Source: Microcaldota archaeon
GTDB taxonomy: Archaea > B1Sed10-29 > WALL01 > WAMD01
Direction of reading: 5' to 3'
DNA: 15,839 nucleotides
Assembly (NCBI GenBank): GCA_027077895.1
Contig: JALWQZ010000055.1
Span: 1 to 15,839, forward strand
The translations under genes and the position numbers were made by a program. The notes under the pieces are model-generated. The model saw nothing but the letters and a program-made list of their open reading frames with translations. It had not been told where the DNA came from and made no database searches. How positions within the stretch are numbered: the first letter of the stretch is position 1; each line of letters opens with the position of its first letter. Positions 1 to 6,932 of the stretch are shown piece after piece.

Positions 1-1679
1 ACAACAAAAACTAGAATTATGTAAAACCACGGACTAGAGGCCATTGCGACTAGCATCCCTGTTATAGAAGATAAAAACCCGTTGTATTCTCCCAATTGCG
101 TACTAGCAATCATCTTGTTAACTAGTAACGGGTACTTTTTGCCGTAGAACAAAACAACTGTAACGTTATGATTTCTGTCCATCTCCTTCTTTGAAAGGAA
201 CATAGGGTAGTCAAGTTCACCAGTCCTCCCTGGCTGAATAAAGGTGTAATTCAACGGTGCTATCGTAACAGATTTGTTTCCATAGGTGAAATTTATTAAG
301 TCACCATAAACATACACAGGTGCCTTTCCTATGTTCTTTATCCTAACAACAACCTTTCCTCCCCTAACAAAGTACTTAGCATCAACAACAGAAATGTTTG
401 AGTTATCTGATAAACTAGTCAGAGTAAAATTCAACCTATCAGGTGGTGTACCGTTGCCAACATACAAGTTAAGTGGTATCTCCTGACCGTATATTGCATA
501 TAATTCAGCAATCGCACCAGAATAATCCCCCGAGGATACATTCAAGACAACAGGGAAGTATTGACCTGGCTTAACCTTATACACATCTAAATCAGATGTA
601 CTTGCCAACTGCCTTCCCTTCCTAACTAGGTTAAATCCAGGAATCGAAAACATCAGATTAGTGTTCCCATCATCTTTCAGGACAACTAATGCCTTCCCGC
701 TGTTATCAACGTAAACACCGTAAACAGACATGTGTGGGTTTGGTGCATTCCCGATTATAATATTCAATGGAAAGATTCTCCCGACCAGTCCAGGTATGCC
801 TGTAAACGTTCGCCCGAACTTAACAACAACACCAATCACTTTGTGGGAGGCATCCCTAACCCTAGACGCAATATTAACCATATTCGTACCAACAGCTTCA
901 ACATGATGAACATCATGGGACAAAAGGAACTTAGCTGTCTCCTCTGGATTCCCTGTGTACACTAATATAGGTAACTTCTCCACCAGCATCCCTTGCTCTA
1001 TTGAATCACCTGTTGTCAAGACAACCCATAGCCTCTCCCCTCTTGCCTTATAATAGTTAAGAACCTTCTCCACCATTTCTTGGTTTATCTTTCTAGGCCC
1101 TCCAGGGATAACCGTTGCATTGGGAAAAAATACCCAGGGTCTTGTTTCAATATCCCCAAAAAATACTAGTCTAGCGCTGCCCTGTCTAGATTTCAAGTAA
1201 TTGAGTATTGTACTTGCATGCCCGTAATCCCAAAATAAAACAGTGCAATTGTTAATCAATGAGTAGGGTGCAGCCGAGAGAGCATCTATGGTGAATTTAT
1301 GTGGGATAACCATAATGCAACCGCTTTTCATCTTAGAATCTAACTTAAGTTGGTCAGAATACAGGTCGTTGATCACTATACTGGATACATTGGTATAACC
1401 CTTCAACTTAAAGTATTTGCCCGCATTATGCAGGATACTATTTTTGGATGTTTCGAAAACAACGAGAGACGCATTTTGGGGTATACTTCTTGATAGTATA
1501 TCGGCATCGCCCAAACTTGAGAGAACAAACGTTTTGTATCCCATCCTCTCTCCGTATAAAACACCCAGGTACGTAGCTCTCCAGTCACCTGAATTTATTA
1601 TAAGGACTGTTGCAAGCGAAAACTGAATGAGCAACACTCCAGCGAGTATGCCTAGTACTAAACCCCTATCACGCAACAT
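1..1679 (-). CDS. Secreted/surface protein with CWB2-like and CARDB-like domains (partial, C-terminus off window)
   Basis: The minus frame is open from ATG at 1679 to the left edge (559 codons read, no stop). Residues 1-23 are a signal peptide or anchor (MLRDRGLVLGILAGVLL...). Residues 24-45 (VLIINSGDWRATYLGVLYGE) match the N-terminus of the gene at 15317. Two segments resemble putative cell-wall-binding repeat 2 (CWB2, PF04122): about 120-170 (IDALSAAPYS) and about 214-285 (VVLTTGDS, LPILVYTG, VEAVGTN). Residues about 425-530 form a CARDB-like Ig fold (VVVRIKNIGKAPVYVYGD). A hydrophobic segment starts near 549 (PWFYIILVFVV) and is probably a C-terminal membrane anchor. There is no SD; a TATA-like box lies about 25 nt upstream, so the mRNA is probably leaderless. 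It follows the W-A-G gene by 57 nt. Surface location is well supported. The ligand is unknown, and CWB2 similarity is by eye only. Confidence 0.85.
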   Translation of the reverse strand, partial: MLRDRGLVLGILAGVLLIQFSLATVLIINSGDWRATYLGVLYGERMGYKTFVLSSLGDADILSRSIPQNASLVVFETSKNSILHNAGKYFKLKGYTNVSSIVINDLYSDQLKLDSKMKSGCIMVIPHKFTIDALSAAPYSLINNCTVLFWDYGHASTILNYLKSRQGSARLVFFGDIETRPWVFFPNATVIPGGPRKINQEMVEKVLNYYKARGERLWVVLTTGDSIEQGMLVEKLPILVYTGNPEETAKFLLSHDVHHVEAVGTNMVNIASRVRDASHKVIGVVVKFGRTFTGIPGLVGRIFPLNIIIGNAPNPHMSVYGVYVDNSGKALVVLKDDGNTNLMFSIPGFNLVRKGRQLASTSDLDVYKVKPGQYFPVVLNVSSGDYSGAIAELYAIYGQEIPLNLYVGNGTPPDRLNFTLTSLSDNSNISVVDAKYFVRGGKVVVRIKNIGKAPVYVYGDLINFTYGNKSVTIAPLNYTFIQPGRTGELDYPMFLSKKEMDRNHNVTVVLFYGKKYPLLVNKMIASTQLGEYNGFLSSITGMLVAMASSPWFYIILVFV

Positions 1680-1697
1680 GGAGAAGTTAAGAAACAA

Positions 1698-1736
1698 GTT
1701 AAATAAAAATGTTGAGGGGGTTAAAGGGTTTTGAAC
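1698..1736 (-). terminator. C-rich then T-rich 3' element after the left W-A-G gene
   Basis: Directly after the TGA stop (minus strand) the sequence holds GTTCAAAACCC, then CCCTTTAACCC (1718-1728), then a T-rich tract ATTTTTATTT. A closely similar element follows the paralogue at 15142-15180 at nearly the same distance from its stop. There is no clear hairpin. A T-tract-dependent archaeal 3' end or a conserved 3'UTR element is the likely reading. Confidence 0.4.
1699..1709 (-). promoter_or_regulatory. TATA-like box for the left CWB2-like gene
   Basis: Read on the minus strand, TTTTTATTTAA is centred about 25 nt before the ATG at 1679. That is the spacing expected for a leaderless archaeal transcript. 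The same T-rich stretch lies just past the stop of the upstream W-A-G gene and could instead, or also, be its terminator. Confidence 0.4.
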
Positions 1737-2423
1737 TCACTGTAGTTCTACCCACAAGTAATACTGTGTTGCCTGTGTGTTACCGTTTGAACCGTCTTCT
1801 GGTAGTATCATCTGGTACTCTGCTGTCGTTCCGTTGTAAGCCGCGTGACCGTTCTGGTCAACTGGTGAGATAAATATTATATTGCCATTTGCGTCCTTCA
1901 CTATCATTGTCTTCCAATAAGCAGTTCCTGTGTTATCATTTGTTATTGCTTCGCTTGTGTTTGTGACACTCTGACCAGTTGCTACTGAACTGAAACTGTC
2001 ATTTGCAGTAAATGTGTTTGCACAACTGTCACTGTGTGCGTTCTGTAGGTATGTGAACGAATTGTCCATATCTGTACAATTTGCTGTGCTCCATGGATTG
2101 ACCCAATCAATTGCATTTGTAACTGCTGCGTAAACTGCAACACCAACTGCGTTCCAAACGAACATTTGGTTGTTTGCGTTGTCACCCAAGACTATCTGAC
2201 CTGTTGCATTACCGAACAAACCTGCCCAGTAGTATGTGGATTGCTTCGCTGTTAAGTTCGCTTCTTGTATACTCCCTGCAGTCACACTAACTGTGCCTGC
2301 AGTTGACCCACTGTAACTAGCGCTGCTAATAGTGTTGACACTTGCACCACCTGGTGTAACTGCCATAGATAGAGGCACTATAGACAATGCAACCAGCGCA
2401 GCCAACAAAGATATTTTATTCAC
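1737..2423 (-). CDS. Small secreted W-A-G domain protein, copy 1
   Basis: A 228-aa secreted protein of no named family. The GTG at 2423 is chosen as start because a perfect GGAGGTGA (minus strand, 2436-2429) sits 5 nt upstream. The longer frame from TTG at 2438 would begin inside that SD. Residues 1-21 are a signal peptide (MNKISLLAALVALSIVPLSMA). The mature domain carries WAGLFG (W66), a D-rich centre with two Cys, KDANGNIIF, YNGTTAEYQMILP and a terminal aromatic strand YYLWVELQ. The gene at 14440 shares this order of motifs, and the N-terminal third of the gene at 3457 has most of them. The protein ends right after the last strand, without an anchor, so it is released or held by partners. 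It lies between a MinD-like gene and a CWB2-like surface gene, all on one strand. Function unknown; an extracellular beta-rich fold is inferred. Confidence 0.88.
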   Translation of the reverse strand: MNKISLLAALVALSIVPLSMAVTPGGASVNTISSASYSGSTAGTVSVTAGSIQEANLTAKQSTYYWAGLFGNATGQIVLGDNANNQMFVWNAVGVAVYAAVTNAIDWVNPWSTANCTDMDNSFTYLQNAHSDSCANTFTANDSFSSVATGQSVTNTSEAITNDNTGTAYWKTMIVKDANGNIIFISPVDQNGHAAYNGTTAEYQMILPEDGSNGNTQATQYYLWVELQ

Positions 2424-2428
2424 TCTTT

Positions 2429-2436
2429 TCACCTCC
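2429..2436 (-). promoter_or_regulatory. Shine-Dalgarno that fixes the start of W-A-G copy 1
   Basis: GGAGGTGA on the minus strand is the full archaeal anti-SD complement. It is 5 nt before the GTG at 2423 and overlaps the alternative TTG start, which is therefore unlikely. Confidence 0.8.
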
Positions 2437-2471
2437 AAATAAGTATACTATCCGAAATTTCTCATAACAGA

Positions 2472-2479
2472 TATATAAA
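2472..2479 (-). promoter_or_regulatory. TATA box for W-A-G copy 1
   Basis: The minus strand reads AAAATG then TTTATATA, an A-rich BRE-like stretch followed by a near-consensus archaeal TATA box. It starts 56 nt before the GTG, giving a leader of about 27 nt with the SD. The paralogue at 14440 has the same TTTATATA 55 nt before its ATG. Confidence 0.7.
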
Positions 2480-2538
2480 CATTTTGTATCGCAAAAATTT
2501 TGAAACAATGTCTATTTCAGTGTTTCCAAAAATTTCCA

Positions 2539-3330
2539 TCAACCAAAAATATCGATCCAAAGCCTCTTTAGATAACCAGTAATACCAAGAACTGGTGTGT
2601 ATGAAACCATTGGTTCCCCAGAAAGTTTCGAAGCCAACCCTCTAAATGCTTTGCCTGCTTTAGAATGAGGGTATGCAACAACAACAGGAAGTGTCTTTGC
2701 AAGCGATTTTAGAACTGCTTTGTCAAATGGGATTATTTGGATAACAGGCAAGCCTGTAACTCTCTCTATATGCTCTACCTTAACCTCCCACTTCTTACCT
2801 CTCACCATATTCAAAACAATCCCGACATATGCATGCTTCTTTTTGAATGCTAATTCTTTGATCCTAATAACATCCGCCACTGATGGAACATCCGGGGTAG
2901 CAACAAAAAGTAGTTCGTCACTATTCACAATTGTCGCCCTTGCCTCAACACCAATACCTGGAGCCGCGTCGAGAATGATGTAGTCTGGCGAGATAACCGT
3001 ATCAATCTTACGAATTACTTCTCCAAGTTTTGATAGATTCTCCCATTTGAATGAAGTTGACGGAACATCAGAGGGAATAACGTACATATTCTCAATGTAT
3101 TCTTCTGCGGCCTCCACAACCCTAGAACCGCCAGAACTCAAGAGTTTGTTTAACGTAATAGGTGGTTGCTTCATACCCAAACTAATACCAAGATGTGAAG
3201 TACCAACATTGGTATCTATCAAGACAACACGTTTTCCCTGTATTGCAAGTGAGGCTGCTAGATTAAGTGCAACAGTTGTCTTTCCAACACCCCCCTTGCC
3301 AGAGACAACACCAATAACTCGCCTCTTCAT
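2539..3330 (-). CDS. MinD/ParA-family ATPase A
   Basis: A 263-aa cytoplasmic P-loop ATPase of the MinD/ParA (SIMIBI) class. The deviant Walker A GKGGVGKTT is at residues 11-19, with signature Lys12 and catalytic Lys17. Switch I/A' is IDTNVGTSHLG (D39, with Asn41 where many MinDs have Asp). Walker B is YIILDAAPGIG (D121). The last 14 residues (ITGYLKRLWIDIFG) form a basic/aromatic amphipathic helix like the membrane-targeting tail of bacterial MinD. Such ATPases dimerise on ATP, bind membrane or DNA, and position or activate partners. No MinC or MinE gene is seen, so a positioning role for surface machinery is inferred rather than Z-ring control. It is divergent from the secreted-protein operon at 3457. 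Residues 12-29 are encoded by a 53-nt stretch identical to ATPase B. ATG is preceded by GAGGT only 1 nt away, a poor SD. Confidence 0.93.
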   Translation of the reverse strand: MKRRVIGVVSGKGGVGKTTVALNLAASLAIQGKRVVLIDTNVGTSHLGISLGMKQPPITLNKLLSSGGSRVVEAAEEYIENMYVIPSDVPSTSFKWENLSKLGEVIRKIDTVISPDYIILDAAPGIGVEARATIVNSDELLFVATPDVPSVADVIRIKELAFKKKHAYVGIVLNMVRGKKWEVKVEHIERVTGLPVIQIIPFDKAVLKSLAKTLPVVVAYPHSKAGKAFRGLASKLSGEPMVSYTPVLGITGYLKRLWIDIFG

Positions 3331-3358
3331 AACCTCGCCAATATTTTTTTGACATGCT

Positions 3359-3370
3359 TCATATAAAAGT
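3359..3370 (-). promoter_or_regulatory. TATA-like box for MinD-like A
   Basis: The minus strand reads ACTTTTATATGA, centred about 34 nt before the ATG at 3330. It would give a leader of under 10 nt. It sits in the 126-nt divergent region shared with the secreted-protein operon. Confidence 0.5.
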
Positions 3371-3414
3371 CTGACTAGAAAAGGCTTCTATGCAAAAAAG
3401 TTGAAAAATTATCA

Positions 3415-3422
3415 TTTTAAAT
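3415..3422 (+). promoter_or_regulatory. TATA-like box for the secreted-protein operon
   Basis: TTTTAAAT lies about 35-42 nt before the ATG at 3457, and the SD AGGTGA is at 3447-3452. An A-rich TGCAAAAAA stretch lies upstream, reminiscent of the promoters at 10327 and 14385. The 8-mer CTGACTAG occurs at both 3371 and 3441, exactly 70 nt apart, around this promoter. Confidence 0.5.
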
Positions 3423-3456
3423 GAAATCTTCATAAGTATACTGACTAGGTGAATTC

Positions 3457-5130
3457 ATGGATAATCGAAACACACTGGCAATGGTAGCAACGGTGTCACT
3501 AGCATTGCTCTTCCTATTTTCTAGTGTAAACGCTTCATATGTAAGCCTAGTTGCAGGGAATATAACCTTAATAAGAATAAGTGCAGACATGAATACATCA
3601 AGATGGGGAGGCATCGTAGGAACTGCAACTCAAACAGGGGACGACAGTGTAAACAGCATCATGACTATAAATCTAATGAGTGGCTATGTCTACGACTTCC
3701 CAAATTTGAAGGGCTCAAACCTGATAACAAACGATAGAGAATACTACTATGCTGTCCTTCCAGTAAATGTCCAAATAAACACGTCAGATATTGAGAACAC
3801 GACAGAAACGGATCTAGAAGAAAACCAGTTATTTGACCCATCACACTACCCTCAATTTTACCCTGGGTACTACAATTACTCAGATAACCCTCAAAAAACC
3901 TTCTGCCAGGATGGGTGCCACTACACAAACATAAGTATAGGAGGCATCTGGTTTAAGGGTATATACACAATGCTGGACATAGGTGTGCCTGAGATATTGC
4001 TAAAGTACAAGGTCAACAGTAGCCTGACTGTCCCCATGTACCTGGTGCCTATAAGTCAATACACTGCATACAACCACTCTCCAGCAAATATGGAATTCAT
4101 ACTACCCGCATTGGAAAGCGGGAGCCTCTACTACCTATACATACTGAGTAAAGCCCCTTCATACAACCTGACAGTATGGATAGATGGCGTCCAAACACTA
4201 GACATCCCACAGACAGCCCTAACATACAATGTAACTGCGGTTGCAAGAAACATTTATACCGGTAGCATAGCACCAAATGTAACAGTCGCACTATTTGAAG
4301 AGAATGGAGCCGACATATTCTTGCCGTACAAATTATCTGGGTACATAAGCCAGGGAATAGCAATGGCAAACACGGACAGCAACGGAAGGGTGACCTTCAT
4401 ACTTGCTCCAACCGAGTATGGCGATATCGCAAATTATACTGTTGGGGTAGGTATATACCAGAGTAGGGATAACACAATTGTAAAGAGAAAGTACTTCAAC
4501 CTAGAAGACTACAACACAATACTCTTTGAGTCTAAGGAATTATCCGGTGGTCTAGGAAATAACGCAAAGGTCATAGTAAATGCAATGAACCAGATTGTAA
4601 ACTCGCTGTATGTCTGGGCAAGTAAACTAGAGGAGGCTCATGAGTATATACTCTATTATAACACTGATACAGGAGAGTACTATTTCATAAAGGATAATGG
4701 CATTACCCACCTAAGTAATATAACCTTGCAGACCGGTGTTCCTAATGTTATAAGTGTCGTCATGGAAAATAATGCGGGTCAAATTACTAACGGGCTTGTA
4801 AGCGTAAAGGAATCAGATGGTTATTTAATAATGAATCCAACATATAATCCTCTAGAAACAGGATATAAAACACACGAAGCCAGACTCAGATATATCCCCA
4901 CTAGCACCCAGTTTGTTATATGCCCCACGTCTTATGGAAACGTCCACAGCAAAATAGAAATAGATTTGTATGACGAAAACAAAAACCTACTAAAGAATAT
5001 AACTGTAGGAATAAATCCTACTCTAGACACATCCGGTGGGGGGATACCCTACTCAAGTAACGCACTTAAAACTGAGATAAACAAAATGGTACAGGTGTTA
5101 TATTCATTGTATTACTCCCTAAACTATTAA
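3457..5130 (+). CDS. Secreted protein: N-terminal W-A-G-type domain plus Ig-like region
   Basis: First gene of the secreted operon, 557 aa. It has a signal peptide at residues 1-26 (hydrophobic LALLFLFSSVNA). Residues about 30-230 look like a third copy of the W-A-G domain: RWGGIVG (W50), a CQDGC pair, YNHSPANMEFILP (206-217) and LYYLYILS, matching the motif order of the 14440 and 1737 products. Residues about 240-340 look Ig-like (YNVTAVARN, then NTDSNGRVTFILAP, as in big-type or carboxypeptidase-regulatory-like folds). A second beta-rich part lies about 445-530. There are many N-X-S/T sequons. The end is an amphipathic aromatic helix (MVQVLYSLYYSLNY) rather than a clear membrane anchor. SD AGGTGA is 4 nt before ATG. 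The next gene starts 11 nt after the stop. Function unknown; an extracellular structural or adhesive role is inferred. Confidence 0.88.
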   Translation: MDNRNTLAMVATVSLALLFLFSSVNASYVSLVAGNITLIRISADMNTSRWGGIVGTATQTGDDSVNSIMTINLMSGYVYDFPNLKGSNLITNDREYYYAVLPVNVQINTSDIENTTETDLEENQLFDPSHYPQFYPGYYNYSDNPQKTFCQDGCHYTNISIGGIWFKGIYTMLDIGVPEILLKYKVNSSLTVPMYLVPISQYTAYNHSPANMEFILPALESGSLYYLYILSKAPSYNLTVWIDGVQTLDIPQTALTYNVTAVARNIYTGSIAPNVTVALFEENGADIFLPYKLSGYISQGIAMANTDSNGRVTFILAPTEYGDIANYTVGVGIYQSRDNTIVKRKYFNLEDYNTILFESKELSGGLGNNAKVIVNAMNQIVNSLYVWASKLEEAHEYILYYNTDTGEYYFIKDNGITHLSNITLQTGVPNVISVVMENNAGQITNGLVSVKESDGYLIMNPTYNPLETGYKTHEARLRYIPTSTQFVICPTSYGNVHSKIEIDLYDENKNLLKNITVGINPTLDTSGGGIPYSSNALKTEINKMVQVLYSLYYSLNY

Positions 5131-5141
5131 GGTGGTATGAA

Positions 5142-6932
5142 ATGCTATCAAAAAAACCAATATATCTTGTCGTGTTGATGGTGTTTGCTATTCCTTTCCT
5201 CGCACAAACATCAATAGCCGCTGCAACTGCATCATTTGTTGACTCAAGTGGAAATCCAGTCAACTTCTACTTTGGGGGTACTAGCACTGATCCGGGATAC
5301 TGGTATGAGGACGCAAACGACGGAAACCCTGACGCTGCCGTTGAAATTTGTGGTGTAGGACAGCAATACGCTGGTGGCGCATATGCAATAAATGTTGGAG
5401 GGACATGGAAATACGTACTAGTAACCTACGGGTCAGACACAGATGCCTTATCGAACGCAAACCAGGATGTTGGAAACTCATGCTACAGATCCGCAGCCTC
5501 GGGAATGACAATATCTCCTTCGTATCTGTCCTCCAGCCCAACACCTAGCCCTCCAGTATATTTCGCGGCATTCCCAGGAAAGTTATGGGTTGCATATGCA
5601 GGAAGCCCAAACCCGGGAACGTTAAGTAACTTCATTCTAACGGATCAAGCACTTCTAGGGGACTACACTATCCCCAGGACATTCAATCAGTCTTCCGACC
5701 GAGTGGTCATAAGCACACCAACTATATCGTTCCAAACAGAGTCAGGTCCATTCACAAAATTAGCAACAGACAGTACATTTGGAGTGTCAAATAAAAGGAG
5801 GATGGTCATCGGTATTTGCAGTGACCAAACCGGTTCAACCTGTGCAGATGGGGATATTGTATATGAACCAACACAATTCCCACTAAAATTAAACCCTGGA
5901 GTTTCACCGATAGATGATAAACATGCGTATCATGAGTATGTTGTGATAAACGGGATAGGAAAACCAATATGTATAGGTGCAAATTTGAAAGCCACAATAA
6001 ATTCAGTCCAGCCTAACCCTGTATATTACAGCCAAATACTGGACATAAGTTACACCATAAGCAACTTTAGGACTCCACCAAACGAAGAGAGCGACGGCGG
6101 AAACGTTGATGTGACTGATGGGTTTGATGTTAAGACAGTGATATACCCACAGGGCAATTCAAGTGATATTGTGTTTACAAATATCACACATATATACTCA
6201 CTTCCATCAGGAAGTAGTAGAACTATAACTGTACACTGGAACGCAACTGCGCATAGCGGGACATACGTAGTAAAGGTAATAGCAGACCCAGACAACAACA
6301 TAGTAGAGTGTGACGAAAATGATAACACAGACTCAAAGACATTCGTCTTAAAACCAATCATACTACCAACATTCTACATAAATGGCAAACAAACCACTGT
6401 CTTCCCTCATCCAGGCATACCCTATAATGTAACAATTCACCTGAAAAACTCAGACAATGATACTGTTTCTAACGCAACAGTACGGTTAACACAAACGAAT
6501 GGAATCTCACCATTTGTGCCATTGCAGATATGGAACGCGACGACCAACAGCAGTGGAGGTACAAAAACAATTGGGACAGTGGTAAACACAACCGTCGCCC
6601 TAAAAACAGACTACCAAGGAAATGCAAAACTGACCATAATACCAACAGGGAATCCCATATACTCTCCAGAATATGCATACCTGCATCCAAAAACTGTCAT
6701 AGGAAACTATTCGATAAGTTTAAGTGGAACAGCGTACAACGGTGACCCATTTGTATTCGTGAGAAATGGAGAAGTTTACCATAACTACAAACTAGGGCTA
6801 TCTAACACATACAACTACTCCTATGAATATAACGCCACAATTGGATTGCCAAACAGGGGCAGTGTTGTTGATCTCATAATGAACGCTGTATACACAATAT
6901 TCAGCAAGTTCTGGAAAGCGGTGACCCTATGA
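5142..6932 (+). CDS. Secreted protein with CARDB domain
   Basis: A 596-aa secreted protein, second in the operon, with SD-like GGTGGT 5 nt before ATG. Residues 1-27 are a signal peptide (VVLMVFAIPFLAQTSIAAA). Residues about 28-275 are an unrecognised Gly/Ser/aromatic-rich domain with several Cys (VEICGV, NSCYRS, GICSDQTGSTC), possibly disulfide-linked outside the cell. Residues about 277-403 are a good CARDB-type Ig domain, ending in the typical VIADPDNNIVECDENDNTDS acidic loop. Residues about 405-510 look like another Ig-like domain (PYNVTIHLKNSDNDTVSNAT). The last 22 residues (VVDLIMNAVYTIFSKFWKAV...) are amphipathic and aromatic, not a standard anchor, as in the upstream gene. Sequons are frequent. 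The stop overlaps the next start (ATGA), so translation is coupled. CARDB domains usually mediate extracellular adhesion or assembly; the partner here is unknown. Confidence 0.9.
   Translation: MLSKKPIYLVVLMVFAIPFLAQTSIAAATASFVDSSGNPVNFYFGGTSTDPGYWYEDANDGNPDAAVEICGVGQQYAGGAYAINVGGTWKYVLVTYGSDTDALSNANQDVGNSCYRSAASGMTISPSYLSSSPTPSPPVYFAAFPGKLWVAYAGSPNPGTLSNFILTDQALLGDYTIPRTFNQSSDRVVISTPTISFQTESGPFTKLATDSTFGVSNKRRMVIGICSDQTGSTCADGDIVYEPTQFPLKLNPGVSPIDDKHAYHEYVVINGIGKPICIGANLKATINSVQPNPVYYSQILDISYTISNFRTPPNEESDGGNVDVTDGFDVKTVIYPQGNSSDIVFTNITHIYSLPSGSSRTITVHWNATAHSGTYVVKVIADPDNNIVECDENDNTDSKTFVLKPIILPTFYINGKQTTVFPHPGIPYNVTIHLKNSDNDTVSNATVRLTQTNGISPFVPLQIWNATTNSSGGTKTIGTVVNTTVALKTDYQGNAKLTIIPTGNPIYSPEYAYLHPKTVIGNYSISLSGTAYNGDPFVFVRNGEVYHNYKLGLSNTYNYSYEYNATIGLPNRGSVVDLIMNAVYTIFSKFWKAVTL

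Noticed and set aside
732..965. Plus-strand open frame of 77 aa at the left edge
   Set aside because: It is antisense to the continuous 559-codon surface-protein frame and has no start signals.
2424..2438. TTG start at 2438 giving a 233-aa W-A-G copy 1
   Set aside because: It begins within the SD GGAGGTGA. The GTG at 2423 has ideal spacing and gives a cleaner signal peptide.
3371..3448. CTGACTAG direct repeats as attachment or transposon target sites
   Set aside because: The repeat is 8 bp in a CTAG-rich genome and encloses only a promoter. No integrase or transposase is present, so it was kept only as a note on the promoter entry.
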